Assembly: GCF_040833985.1 (NCBI RefSeq)
Contig: NZ_CP162139.1
Location: 2,128,001 to 2,192,000 of the forward strand
Source of the DNA: Leptospira sp. WS4.C2
GTDB lineage: Bacteria; Spirochaetota; Leptospiria; Leptospirales; Leptospiraceae
Direction of reading: 5' to 3'
DNA: 64,000 nt
Shown: positions 55,439 through 64,000 of the stretch, one piece after another
How positions within the stretch are numbered: the first letter of the stretch is position 1
Layout of the letters: each line of letters starts with the position of its first letter
Program-made: the position numbers and the translations under genes
The notes under the pieces: model-generated
Seen by the model: only the letters and a program-made list of their open reading frames with translations
Databases searched by the model: none
What the model was told of the DNA's origin: nothing

Positions 55439-56618
55439 GTCTGACAAAAATATCTTAGTCATTGCCGGCGAACATTCCGGTGATTTACTCGGAGCTGATC
55501 TTTTACAAGAATTGGCGATTCTCGAACCAGAATATAAATTCTATGGAATTGGTGGGGAAGGAATGATCGAACACGGACTTGATTCCATGGAAGAATTGGA
55601 ACACTTAAGTGTGATTGGATTTTCCGAAGCCTTAAAAAAATACAGTTTTCTAAAAAAGATATTCTATCGGGTTTTAGAAGAGACCACACATAGACCTACT
55701 AAACTTGCTATTTTAATAGATTATCCAGGATTTAACCTCCGTTTGGCGAAAGAATTAAAATTACGAGGAATCCCGACTGTCTTCTATGTATCTCCCCAAA
55801 TTTGGGCTTGGAAATTTAACAGAATCTATTTTATCAAAGAACAGATTGCACTTATGCTTACCCTCTTCCGATTCGAGGAAGAAATATATACTGAATATGG
55901 TGTGAATGCAAAATTTGTGGGCCATCCCATCACCAAAAGAATTCCAGAGAAACTAAAAAAAGAACCTATGATCACGGAAAAACTTCCTGACTCCCACCAC
56001 GGTTATACTGTAGGCCTTCTTCCTGGTTCCAGAAAAGGAGAAATTCGTAGGCTCATTGACCCCATTCTTGGAACCGCAGCCCTCCTCCATGAACAATGCA
56101 AATTAGAGAAAAAGAAAATAGTTTTCCTGCTGCCAAATATCAATGCTAAAGAAGAATCCTTCCTTTTAGAAAAAATTGATTCCTTAAAACAAATCCATCC
56201 CGACATCCAAATCCATTACCTATGGAATGCATCCCTCCGAGTGATGGAAACCAGTGACCTACTTCTGATTGCTTCAGGAACTGCTACTTTAGAAGGATTA
56301 TACTTTGAAACACCGATGGTGATTCTCTATAAGGTGAGTTTGTTTACTTATCTTTTAGGATCTTTACTGATGAGGTCTAAATTCATAGGTCTTGCCAATA
56401 TTCTATCAGGAGAGGAAGTTTGTCGGGAAATCACACAAAACGAGTGCCAACCGAAGTATATTTTCCAAGAGGCGTGGAAAATTCTATCAAATACAAAACT
56501 AAGAAACAAAATGAAAGGAATCCTTCGGGATGCAAAGGAAAGAGAGCTCGGAACTACCAATGCATCCAAAAAAGCTGCTAAGGAAATCCAATCACTCCTT
56601 AGATCCCTTTCGGATTAA
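55407..56618 (+). CDS. lpxB: Lipid-A-disaccharide synthase
   Basis: Condenses lipid X and UDP-2,3-diacylglucosamine to disaccharide-1-P, a GT19 inner-membrane enzyme of 403 aa. Seen: ILVIAGEHSGDLLGADLLQEL near the N-terminus (donor loop), FYGIGGEGMIEHGLDSM, VIGFSEALKKYSF, LIDYPGFNLRLAKEL, YVSPQIWAWKFNR, FVGHPITKRIPE, LLPGSRKGEIRR, IASGTATLEGLYFETPMVI and the EVCREITQNECQPK end. Starts inside lpxI, so translation is coupled. Convergent with a small lipoprotein gene (27-base overlap at the ends). Confidence 0.95.
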   Translation: MVTKKKSHRHESDKNILVIAGEHSGDLLGADLLQELAILEPEYKFYGIGGEGMIEHGLDSMEELEHLSVIGFSEALKKYSFLKKIFYRVLEETTHRPTKLAILIDYPGFNLRLAKELKLRGIPTVFYVSPQIWAWKFNRIYFIKEQIALMLTLFRFEEEIYTEYGVNAKFVGHPITKRIPEKLKKEPMITEKLPDSHHGYTVGLLPGSRKGEIRRLIDPILGTAALLHEQCKLEKKKIVFLLPNINAKEESFLLEKIDSLKQIHPDIQIHYLWNASLRVMETSDLLLIASGTATLEGLYFETPMVILYKVSLFTYLLGSLLMRSKFIGLANILSGEEVCREITQNECQPKYIFQEAWKILSNTKLRNKMKGILRDAKERELGTTNASKKAAKEIQSLLRSLSD

Positions 56619-56960
56619 ACGGACCACACGATTCTCCCAAGTTCCAATCCAAGATTTGGGTTTTAGATCTGAGTATAAAAAGTATCCCTTAATCGTTTCT
56701 TCATCACTTGGCCTGAGGCGGATTCCGACAGAGTCCAATTCCAAACTAAGATCGCCGGTTCCATTCCAGACCACTTTATTTTCTTCCGGTTGGATATTGA
56801 TAGAGTGAGTTTGATTCTCCCATTCCAAAATCCATTCCCCACCAAAGGCTGGTAAATTGGAAATTTCTGGCGCAATGTCTGCGGGGTTTTTTGTTTCTTT
56901 ACAATGGGAAAAAACAAAAAGTAGGACAAGAAAACTAACAGAGATTATTTGATGACGCAT
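56592..56960 (-). CDS. Small lipoprotein
   Basis: A 122 aa protein with signal peptide IISVSFLVLLFVFSHC and lipobox ending at C20 (VFSHC). The mature part (ETKNPADIAPEIS onward) is beta-rich, repeats Trp-containing strands (WILEWENQTHSINI, WIGTWENRVVRLI) and could be a small barrel. No domain I recognise. It overlaps the AsmA-like gene by 16 bases and converges with lpxB. Confidence 0.7.
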   Translation of the reverse strand: MRHQIISVSFLVLLFVFSHCKETKNPADIAPEISNLPAFGGEWILEWENQTHSINIQPEENKVVWNGTGDLSLELDSVGIRLRPSDEETIKGYFLYSDLKPKSWIGTWENRVVRLIRKGSKE

Positions 56961-59128
56961 TTATTTTCCTCTTCCGAAAAACTAAAACTTCCTCTGGATT
57001 CGCCAACAAGTCCATACGTAGTAAACGCATAGTTTCCATTTTTATTATTTCCATAACCTTTTAAATCTAAAGATTCACTAGAAACTACTAAATTAGAAAT
57101 ATAATCCATATCCGAATAACGACTCAAATCAAATTCCAGCTGGAAGGGTTTTTTCAAAGGACTCAAATCCATTTCTAATTTAGAAACCAAATCAGCATCC
57201 TTTAAACTTACCCCAAAGAGTTTCAGAAAATAAGATGTACGGGCATCTTTATGAAGGCTATAATAATCACTTCCAATACTATTGAAACTATAATCTAAAC
57301 TGACATGAGTTGGTTTCAACTCCGTGCCACAAAAATTCATCCATGGATCAGACCAAGGATATTCATTCAAAACCAAACTAAATCCAAAGTTAGGTGTCTT
57401 GCTAGCGAAGTAAGAAATCATGGAAATTTTTGAGTTAGAAATACCCAAATTCAAATTTAGATTCATCCTTCCGTCTTTGACTAAAAAATTCCCTTTCGAT
57501 TCCCCAAGGGATTTGGATCCACTAAAAGGATAATAATTGGCAATTTGAATTCCGAGATCCAAATTCATAGATTCCAGAAAATATTTATAAATTTTGGTTT
57601 GGTAAAAGTATTCTTCTGGAATTAATTTCTCTTGGCGTTCTCTAATTTCCTCTAAGGTTTCCTGTTTCCAATCCTCATACAGAGGTTTCCAATCGCTTCC
57701 CGTGAAGTCAGGTGTTTGGAAATTTATTTTGGTTTTAGAACCCATTGGATAGTAATAAGAACCATCGGTTTTCTTCGAACGACCAAAAACAGTAGTCCCC
57801 TGCCCATAAAGATGAGAAGGTTTTCCAAAGAGTAAAGAATCAAAATTCAAATCCCATTCATTACCTTCTATAAGTTTCAAGGAAAGATTGCCTTTTTCTA
57901 ACTGTAAGAGCCGAGAATCCCATTCAATTTCCGATCCGATCAGTTCCCCTTGTAACCGAAACCATTTGTTTTTATCGCCTGTTTCGGTAAGATCAATATT
58001 CCCTTTTAAGGCTCCAGACAATGAAAGATTAAAATTTCCAGAAAGGTCAGAAATCCTTTCAGCAATGTCTTCTAAGGATTCTATTTGAAATTCAAAACGC
58101 CGTTCCAAAAGGGGTTCTTTGATGATTTCCGTTTTTACTGATGTTTTGATTCGGAAGTCCGTTCCTAAAAATTCGCGTTCTTCTTTATTGGGAGTAAAAA
58201 GAAAAACTTCGCGAAATCTGAATCCATCTAGGATGTAGTTTTCAAAAAATGGGACAGGAATGAATGAGTTTTCAAACTCAACATCACCACTAGCTGTAAA
58301 TCCAGATAAGGGATCACGAACAATCTTTCCTTCACCAGAAAGAACTGCCGAATGAACATTGGATCCAAAGAGGTAGTTGGTAAGGATAATGGCTTCTTCG
58401 GAAGGATAGTTTTTCCATTTAAACTCAAATTGAAACTCGTCCAGATTAGTTTCAGAAAATTGTCCTTCTCCTTTGATTCTGGTTGTGTTGGGAATCCAAA
58501 ACCATCCGTTGTTATACGAAAGAAAGAGTTTTTTACTTTTGCGTTTTAAGACAATATCCCAACCTTCTTTCCAATCCACTAACGTTGAATCGCTTTGTTT
58601 GACGGTGAGCCTGGCATCATGAAATCGGATGTCTTTTAATTTGCTATTCTGGGCATATTGGATGAGTTGGTTTCTTAAACTCGCATTTTCGTTTAAAACC
58701 AAATGAGGACTATAAAAATCAATTTGTTCGACTGTCGGAGAATCTTTGAAATAACTAGAGAGTCGAAAAGTAACTTTTTTTACCTTTAACATATGGTCGT
58801 TGAAGGAAAAGTCTTCTTCGTTTGAAACTACCAAATCTTCAATGATTAGGCCCTCTCGGAGCGAGAAGTCTAGGACACCAATATCAACTGCTTTCCCGAG
58901 TTCTTTGTTGATTGTATAGGAGACAACTTTTCTAAGTTGAACCAGCGGAATGCGGTAGTTTCTAAGATAGAATTCCAAACCATAATAACAGAGGAGAAAA
59001 CAGAAAAAAATGAGACCAAGGGCCAAAAACGAAAATAGAACCCGCTTGTTTTCGCGGATTCTATCGAACATTTGAGAAAGCAATAACCTATAGGCAAATA
59101 GGCGTTGGAAAGAGAGGATTCGTTCCAA
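56945..59128 (-). CDS. AsmA/TamB-like membrane protein
   Basis: Probable envelope lipid-transfer or assembly protein of 727 aa. The N-terminus has one membrane segment (VLFSFLALGLIFFCFLLCYYG, about 30-50), followed by a long beta-strand-rich domain with AsmA-type opening: RIPLVQLRKVVSYTINKELG and VDIGVLDFSLREGLIIEDLVV, and a TGDKNKWFRLQGELIGSEI repeat-like part. TTG at 59128 is the first start; ATG at 59071 (MFDRIRENK) is equally possible because neither has a clear ribosome site. It is the third gene of a helicase-TPR-AsmA-lipoprotein series. Function inferred from fold and layout only. Confidence 0.55.
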   Translation of the reverse strand: MERILSFQRLFAYRLLLSQMFDRIRENKRVLFSFLALGLIFFCFLLCYYGLEFYLRNYRIPLVQLRKVVSYTINKELGKAVDIGVLDFSLREGLIIEDLVVSNEEDFSFNDHMLKVKKVTFRLSSYFKDSPTVEQIDFYSPHLVLNENASLRNQLIQYAQNSKLKDIRFHDARLTVKQSDSTLVDWKEGWDIVLKRKSKKLFLSYNNGWFWIPNTTRIKGEGQFSETNLDEFQFEFKWKNYPSEEAIILTNYLFGSNVHSAVLSGEGKIVRDPLSGFTASGDVEFENSFIPVPFFENYILDGFRFREVFLFTPNKEEREFLGTDFRIKTSVKTEIIKEPLLERRFEFQIESLEDIAERISDLSGNFNLSLSGALKGNIDLTETGDKNKWFRLQGELIGSEIEWDSRLLQLEKGNLSLKLIEGNEWDLNFDSLLFGKPSHLYGQGTTVFGRSKKTDGSYYYPMGSKTKINFQTPDFTGSDWKPLYEDWKQETLEEIRERQEKLIPEEYFYQTKIYKYFLESMNLDLGIQIANYYPFSGSKSLGESKGNFLVKDGRMNLNLNLGISNSKISMISYFASKTPNFGFSLVLNEYPWSDPWMNFCGTELKPTHVSLDYSFNSIGSDYYSLHKDARTSYFLKLFGVSLKDADLVSKLEMDLSPLKKPFQLEFDLSRYSDMDYISNLVVSSESLDLKGYGNNKNGNYAFTTYGLVGESRGSFSFSEEENKCVIK

Positions 59129-59134
59129 AAGAAC

Positions 59135-59827
59135 TTAAAGTTTGCCCTCCGGCTGCAACACTTCCAAACACTCTTTCTGAATGGACTTCAGAGTTTCGTT
59201 ATTAGGAAATTCTTCCAATCCTAAATTGGCAACTTGCAAACCTTTCTGGTAAAATCCTGTGTTCTTATATTCAAAACCCATTTTTAAGTAGGTCTTAGCA
59301 GCTGTTTCAAAATAGAATTCGTCTTTCTTTTGGTTCCCTTTGGTGTAGGTCTTAGTAAGAGTAGCAAGGGCCGGATAGTATTCACGCTCTGCCACAAGGG
59401 ACTGAACCACTAGTTTTTTCCGTTCCATCAGGTTTGTGTTTTTGTCCAATCTTTCTGATTGGTTTAAAAACTGAATGGCTTTAGAATATTCGTTTTTTCC
59501 CACATAGGCTTTTCCCATAGTGAGGTTCCACTCAGAAAGTTGGACCGGGTTGGACTTAGCCTGGTTTACTTGGTTGAGCGTAGTTATAGATTCATCATAT
59601 TTTCCAAGATCGAGTAAAAGTTTTCCTTTTCGGATGACTAGTTTGTCTCGGGATTCGTCAGAGAGAGAAGAGGATTTGAGATCAGCATCGATGGATTCGA
59701 TTTGGGCCAAATGAGACCCGGTGTTTACTTTGGAAACTCCAGCGCGGATGGTTTCCTGATTTGATGCACAATTTTCAAATGCCACTACCAACGCCAAAAT
59801 GAGGGTTAGTGGGAGAATCGATTTCAT
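59135..59827 (-). CDS. TPR-repeat lipoprotein
   Basis: A 230 aa lipoprotein. Signal peptide LPLTLILALVVAFENC, with lipobox Cys20. The rest is helical repeats of about 34 residues (SRDKLVIRKGKLLLDLGKYDESITTL, EWNLTMGKAYVGKNEYSKAIQFL, YLKMGFEYKNTGFYQKGLQVANL), consistent with 4 or 5 TPRs. Its ATG overlaps the helicase stop by one base. It probably serves as a periplasmic or surface scaffold. Confidence 0.82.
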   Translation of the reverse strand: MKSILPLTLILALVVAFENCASNQETIRAGVSKVNTGSHLAQIESIDADLKSSSLSDESRDKLVIRKGKLLLDLGKYDESITTLNQVNQAKSNPVQLSEWNLTMGKAYVGKNEYSKAIQFLNQSERLDKNTNLMERKKLVVQSLVAEREYYPALATLTKTYTKGNQKKDEFYFETAAKTYLKMGFEYKNTGFYQKGLQVANLGLEEFPNNETLKSIQKECLEVLQPEGKL

Positions 59828-61863
59828 TAGCCTACCTTTAGTTTGTCTAATTCCTCTAAGAAATTCTTAGTTTCTGTGTCTCTATCCTTCGTTTCCATAG
59901 GGAAAAAAAGAACAGCGTCCTGAGACAGCTCATTTAAAAACCGAGAGGGGGCACTCTCGATTTGCTCCCCAAATTTGCGTCTTGTACGAGCCGAAGTCAA
60001 GTACAATTTTCGTCTTGGGCGAGTCATACCCACGTAGAGAAGGCGTCTTTCTTCATCGACCACTTCCCCTTCTTCTTCTATAACACGTGAGTTCGGTAAA
60101 ATTCCCTCTTCCAGTCCCACTAAAAAAACTAAATCGTATTCGAGTCCCTTGGACTGGTGCATGGTGAGGAGTTGGACCCGGCGGTCTTCCTCGTCCTCTT
60201 TTGGTTCATCCTCCATCAGGAGGACTAATCTTTGCAAAAAGTCAAATACGGTGGCTTTGCCCTCTCGGCCTTCTTCCTCTTCAAAAAAGGACAACATATT
60301 CACAAGTTCACTCAAATTGTAGATCCGGGCTTTCACCACCTTCTCCTCGGTTTCTTCCATAGAGATTTCCCTCTCGAATCCGATTTGGGTGATCATTTCC
60401 CGAAGCACCGGTGCCAGTTTCGGTGACATCGCAAACTTCTTTTTAAAAGCATCTACAAGTTCCACAAACTGGTAGATTTCTTGTCTGACCTTAGCTTTAA
60501 TTTCGGGCAAATAGTCAGGGCTCTCAATCATTTTATGAAAGATTTCGTATAAAGACAGTTTGTGGGTAAAAGCTTCCTCTTGGAGTTTTTGCATTGTACC
60601 CGGGCCTATCCCACGTTTGGGGTAGTTGATGATTCGAAGAAGAGAATAATCATCCTTAGGATTTGCCACGTAACGTAAATAAGAGATACAATCCCGAATT
60701 TCCTTACGGTCAAAAAAGTTATAACCGCCCACTACCTTGTAAGGGATACTCCGGTTACGAAGTTCTTCTTCAAAGGGACGAGATTGGAAGTTTGTCCGAA
60801 ATAGGATGGCGATTTCTTTTCCCTTGAATTCATTTTTAATGAGTAAGGTCTGGATCCTTCCTGCCACAAAGATAGCTTCTTCTCTTTCATCGGCAGTTTC
60901 ATAGTATTCCACTCGTTCGGCAGAAGGGATTCGACTATAGAGAGTTTTTTCCTTTCGGCCAATGTTGTGTTGGATGAGAGAGTTTGCCGCTTGGATGATA
61001 AGAGATGTAGACCGATAGTTTTCGAGAAGCCTCACCACTTTGGCATGAGGAAATTCTCTTTCAAAGTTGAGAATGAGTTGTACATTCGAACCTCGGAAAG
61101 CATAGATACTTTGGTCGTCGTCTCCAACCACACAAAGATTGTCACTTTTTCCACGAAATAAAGACAAAAACTCATATTGGAGTTGGTTTGTATCTTGGAA
61201 TTCGTCCACAAGAAAGTATTCATGTTTTCTTTGGTAGAAAGCCGCAATCTCAGGGAATTCAGCGAGCAGGCGCTTGGGGAGTAAAATTAAATCATCAAAG
61301 TCTATGGCATTTTTTTCTTTCAGACCCTCTTCATATAGGGAGAAAACTTCAGCTGCCACTAAATCAAATTCACCTGTTTGGCCATTGTCTGCCGGATGGA
61401 CTTGTGTGTTTTTTGCATAAGAGATACGCCGGAGGATTTCTTTGGGAGGGACTTTTTTTGGATCCAACCGTTTCGATTTTAAAAGATCAGAAACAAAGGC
61501 TTCCTGGTCGGTTCCATTAAAAAGTAAAAAGGTTTCATTATAACCAAGTTTCGTAATATGTTCTTTTAGAATCTTTAAACCTAACGAATGGAAGGTGGAA
61601 AGAGTGATCCCTTTGAGTTTTTCTCTGGGAACCATCTTACGAAGCCTTTCGGCCATTTCTTTGGCACTTTTGTTGGTAAAAGAAAGGGCGACAATTTTAC
61701 TCGCAGGGATTTTGACCCCTTCTACCATATGGGCGATGCGATTGGTGATCACCCGTGTTTTCCCCGATCCCGCCCCGGCGAAGACAAGAAGGGGACCTTG
61801 GATGGTGGAAACTGCTTCCATTTGCGCCGCATTTAATTTCATAAGGAGTCCGGTAAGGGACAT
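59827..61863 (-). CDS. UvrD/PcrA/Rep-type DNA helicase
   Basis: Superfamily 1A 3'-5' helicase of 678 aa. Motifs: Q motif LNAAQMEAV, I (Walker A) FAGAGSGKTRVITNRIAHM, Ia SFTNKSAKEMAERLR, II VDEFQDTNQLQYEFL, III VVGDDDQSIYAFRGSNVQL, IV ILFRTNFQSRPFEE, V LLTMHQSKGLEYDLVFLVGLEEG, VI RRLLYVGMTRPRRKLYL. The start is shown at 61863 (MSLTGLLMKLNAAQ); M8 at 61842 is also possible. Whether it is UvrD (repair) or PcrA/Rep-like cannot be told from sequence alone. Downstream genes are co-directional. Confidence 0.92.
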   Translation of the reverse strand: MSLTGLLMKLNAAQMEAVSTIQGPLLVFAGAGSGKTRVITNRIAHMVEGVKIPASKIVALSFTNKSAKEMAERLRKMVPREKLKGITLSTFHSLGLKILKEHITKLGYNETFLLFNGTDQEAFVSDLLKSKRLDPKKVPPKEILRRISYAKNTQVHPADNGQTGEFDLVAAEVFSLYEEGLKEKNAIDFDDLILLPKRLLAEFPEIAAFYQRKHEYFLVDEFQDTNQLQYEFLSLFRGKSDNLCVVGDDDQSIYAFRGSNVQLILNFEREFPHAKVVRLLENYRSTSLIIQAANSLIQHNIGRKEKTLYSRIPSAERVEYYETADEREEAIFVAGRIQTLLIKNEFKGKEIAILFRTNFQSRPFEEELRNRSIPYKVVGGYNFFDRKEIRDCISYLRYVANPKDDYSLLRIINYPKRGIGPGTMQKLQEEAFTHKLSLYEIFHKMIESPDYLPEIKAKVRQEIYQFVELVDAFKKKFAMSPKLAPVLREMITQIGFEREISMEETEEKVVKARIYNLSELVNMLSFFEEEEGREGKATVFDFLQRLVLLMEDEPKEDEEDRRVQLLTMHQSKGLEYDLVFLVGLEEGILPNSRVIEEEGEVVDEERRLLYVGMTRPRRKLYLTSARTRRKFGEQIESAPSRFLNELSQDAVLFFPMETKDRDTETKNFLEELDKLKVG

Positions 61864-61910
61864 AATCCAAAGAAATCCGATCCGGTCGAGTGAAAAACGA
61901 CTGTTCTTTA

Positions 61911-62507
61911 TTACTTAGGAGCGGTTTCCTTCCAGGATTTGTTTTGGCCGTGGAAATTTAAAAATCCTGCAAAAACCGGGTCTTCCTCCACCGGCAAAAC
62001 GGATCGAAACCGAATCCAATCGAGAGTGGTATATAAGGCAATTTCAGAAAGACCCACCTTCCCATCGGTAAAGAAAAAATGACCATTTAACTCGCGTTTG
62101 ATATAATCCAAAATAGAGCTAATTCTTAGTGCATTTTTGGTTAAATAAGGAGCCGCATCGGGTTTGATCCCCTCTTTGTTCAAATAAAAAATGAGAATGG
62201 CGTTATCCAGAGCTTGGTCAATTGCTGTTTGTAAATTTGCTTCGCGGTAGTGGTGAGGGCCCGCTTTGGGTCTAAAATTTCCGCATCCTTTAGTTTCAAA
62301 AAGATAGTCGAGGATGGTGTGGCTATCCCAAATTTTCACATCGTCTATCTCGGCATAAGGAACTTTCCAAAGTGGATTTTTATCTCGAAGTTCTTTCTGG
62401 CCGGCCTCGGTCATTGTATCTACCATAGTAAAGGGAATCCCCAATTCTAAACAGAGAAAACGAATTCTTCTTACAAAAGGAGAAGTGATGCTACCATATA
62501 ATTTCAT
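61911..62507 (-). CDS. Glutathione S-transferase family protein
   Basis: A 198 aa thioredoxin-like GST. The N-terminal domain MKLYGSITSPFVRRIRFLCLELG has SPFVRR in place of the Cys/Ser loop, and PLWKVPYAEIDDVKIWDSHTILDYL gives the Pro and Ser of the glutathione site. The C-terminal helical domain runs from about 85. No other domain. It is transcribed toward the helicase, with a 47-base gap. Substrate unknown. Confidence 0.85.
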   Translation of the reverse strand: MKLYGSITSPFVRRIRFLCLELGIPFTMVDTMTEAGQKELRDKNPLWKVPYAEIDDVKIWDSHTILDYLFETKGCGNFRPKAGPHHYREANLQTAIDQALDNAILIFYLNKEGIKPDAAPYLTKNALRISSILDYIKRELNGHFFFTDGKVGLSEIALYTTLDWIRFRSVLPVEEDPVFAGFLNFHGQNKSWKETAPK

Positions 62508-62627
62508 ATGTAGATAGTTTCAGCCTGCTTCCATTCTTCAAGAGTAAGATTTTTATAATTCTAAAAAATAGGGAAAATCTCTATACAATTCTTGGATTGG
62601 GAAATTCCTTTGAAGAAGGAAACCAAA

Positions 62628-63173
62628 GTGAAAGAACGAAAGAACTGGAAAGACCTCTACCCCACTCCGATTTATACCCTCGCAAGTTTTGATATCAAAC
62701 TCCCCCGTTCTGTGGAAGAAAAAACCTATTACGTACTCAAATCTAAAAATTGGGTGAATGTAGTGCCAGTGACAAAGTCGGGAGAGATTCTACTCATCAA
62801 ACAATATCGACATGGAATTGGAGAAGATAGTTTGGAAATTCCAGGAGGGATTGTGGATGAAGAGGGACCCGGATCCGAACTGGAATCTGCCATCCGAGAA
62901 CTCCGTGAAGAAACAGGATATGCCACTGATACCTCCCAATACAAACTCCTCGCTAAATTTTCAGGAAACCCGGCCATGTTTACCAATTGGTCCTATTCTT
63001 ATGTGGCTTATGATGTGGAACTTGTGCACGAAGTTGAATTTGATGAAGGCGAAGACATAGAGATTGTTTTAAAGAAACCGGAAGAAGTAAAACAGTTGTT
63101 AATTGATGGAACCATCCACCATCCTCATATGGCAGCAGCTTTAGGGATCTATTTCTTACAATCTAGATCATAA
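62628..63173 (+). CDS. Nudix hydrolase, ADP-ribose pyrophosphatase-like
   Basis: Nudix enzyme of about 182 aa. GTG at 62628 is chosen because GAAGGA lies 7 bases before; earlier in-frame TTGs at 62592 and 62610 lack as good a site. Nudix box: GGIVDEEGPGSELESAIREL then REETGY. Compared with the classic GX5EX7REUXEEXGU it appears to have two or three extra residues between the first E and REL. Substrate-side features LIKQYRHGIGEDSLEIPGG match ADP-ribose pyrophosphatases. Stands alone, divergent from the GST gene. Confidence 0.87.
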   Translation: MKERKNWKDLYPTPIYTLASFDIKLPRSVEEKTYYVLKSKNWVNVVPVTKSGEILLIKQYRHGIGEDSLEIPGGIVDEEGPGSELESAIRELREETGYATDTSQYKLLAKFSGNPAMFTNWSYSYVAYDVELVHEVEFDEGEDIEIVLKKPEEVKQLLIDGTIHHPHMAAALGIYFLQSRS

Positions 63174-63330
63174 CCCAAGTGATGTAGAGTTTTTCACTAG
63201 GACAGTTTCGGATAAATACAGATTCAAGCTTCAGTAAATTCTAAAAATACAATACAGTTGTTGTTTAGAAAAATCCCCAAGTTTTTCGAAATCGCTGGAA
63301 ATTTAAACATAAGTTTGAGACTATATGTAT

Positions 63331-64000
63331 ATGAGAAAGTTCATCGCACAGTCAATCCTAGTACTTATCATAATATTCACTCAATTTTCGCTGCTTGCGG
63401 AAGGCGGCGAAACATTAGAGCCCATTACGATCACAGTCCAGAAGGGTGAAACTCTTTCCCTGATCTCGGAAAGGCATTTATCTGATCCAAAACGTTGGCC
63501 AGAACTTCTGAAGCACAATAAAATCCCGAATCCTGATCTGATCAAACCAGGACTTTCTCTTGTCGTCCCTGTTTTCCTTCGTAAAGCTGTGGTCGGTGTG
63601 ACTGAGTTTGTGATGGGTCAAGTGGAATGGAATGGCACTGGTGGAAAAGGCCCCTGGGTTCCTTTAAAATTAGGACAAGAACTCCATCCGAATGACCAAA
63701 TCAAAACAGTAGGAAAAGGAAAAACCGATGTTCATATCAATAACGTTGGTATGGTGCGAATCTTAACCAACAGCCATTTTGAAGTGAAGGGTGAAGACAA
63801 AAAAGGTGGGCCTGTGACAGTTGCCCTCTTCAAAGGAAGTTTGGATGCAAAAGTTACAAAATCAAATCCACCTACCACCGAACACAAGTTCAATATTGTG
63901 AGCCCGTCTTCCACTGCGGGAGTACGAGGTACCGAATTCCGTGTTGAGTTGGATGAAAAACTCAGTTCTACCATTTCCTGTTTTGAAGGAGTGGTGGATG
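63331..64000 (+). CDS. LysM and FecR-domain exported protein (5' part, cut by window edge)
   Basis: Open reading frame continuing past 64000; only the first 223 residues are seen. Signal peptide FIAQSILVLIIIFTQFSLLAEGG; ATG at 63325 is a possible alternative. A LysM domain at about 32-80 (ITVQKGETLSLISERHL, WPELLKHNKIPNPDLIKPG, LSLVVP) would bind peptidoglycan. A FecR-type domain follows at about 85-223 (GVTEFVMGQVEWNG, LHPNDQIKTVGKGKTDVHI, SPSSTAGVRGTEFRVELD). Proteins of this layout are frequent in Leptospira and may act as surface sensors. C-terminus unknown. Confidence 0.85.
   Translation, partial: MRKFIAQSILVLIIIFTQFSLLAEGGETLEPITITVQKGETLSLISERHLSDPKRWPELLKHNKIPNPDLIKPGLSLVVPVFLRKAVVGVTEFVMGQVEWNGTGGKGPWVPLKLGQELHPNDQIKTVGKGKTDVHINNVGMVRILTNSHFEVKGEDKKGGPVTVALFKGSLDAKVTKSNPPTTEHKFNIVSPSSTAGVRGTEFRVELDEKLSSTISCFEGVVD

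Overview
The window looks like chromosomal DNA from a spirochete of the genus Leptospira, more likely an environmental (saprophytic-type) species than a classical pathogen. This is an inference from gene content and AT-rich base use, not from a marker gene. Supporting content: an LpxI/LpxB lipid A pair, many short lipoproteins with spirochete-style lipoboxes, large multi-PAS histidine kinases, a SpoIIE-type phosphatase with TPRs, and a long nonulosonic-acid surface-polysaccharide locus. No rRNA, tRNA, insertion sequence or CRISPR array was seen.

Positions 46-32568 hold an unbroken minus-strand surface-glycan locus of 28 genes, many overlapping by 1-35 bases. Read in the direction of transcription (right to left) it contains: an EPS-type MarR regulator; GDP-fucose synthase; an SLC13 transporter; a PglK/MsbA-like ABC flippase; a pseudaminic/Sps-type block (PseC, aldo-keto reductase, SpsF fused to a class III aminotransferase, PseG, formyltransferase, PseI); a FAD-oxidoreductase/cysteine-dioxygenase fusion; a second SpsF, a Gfo/Idh/MocA oxidoreductase, a second DegT aminotransferase, a GNAT and a glycosyltransferase-like protein; APS kinase, a DUF4910 aminopeptidase-like protein and a sulfotransferase; an amidation block (two WbpG/PseA-type amidotransferases sharing HisH and HisF paralogues); a second glycosyltransferase-like protein; and a second nonulosonate branch (a CBS-NeuB-SAF-TIM-barrel fusion, a DegT aminotransferase, a CMP-sugar synthetase, a KdnB-type oxidase) ending in a methyltransferase. 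Together they suggest a glycan with two different nonulosonic acids decorated by amidino, formyl, amino, methyl and possibly sulfur-containing groups.

Positions 32779-49000 are mixed chromosomal genes: an acyltransferase with a small lipoprotein, an SpoU RNA methyltransferase, a 2,4-dienoyl-CoA reductase, a response regulator converging on a hybrid-looking PAS histidine kinase, an SDR, a membrane SpoIIE phosphatase, a set of three lipoproteins (DUF1566, a HExxHxxGxxH metalloprotease candidate and a seven-repeat propeller) and a second PAS histidine kinase.

Positions 49163-56618 are a plus-strand run: sucC-sucD, then a TolC-like outer-membrane protein, an SH3-domain protein, an FmdB zinc ribbon, lpxI and lpxB. 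Positions 56592-62507 run on the minus strand: a GST, a UvrD/PcrA helicase, a TPR lipoprotein, an AsmA-like protein and a small lipoprotein. The window closes with a Nudix hydrolase and the start of a LysM-FecR protein cut by the right edge. No gene-free stretch exceeds 300 bases; the longest gaps (about 195 bases at 45547-45740, 210 bases at 32569-32778 and 160 bases at 49000-49162 and 63174-63330) hold only the hairpins and palindromes listed.
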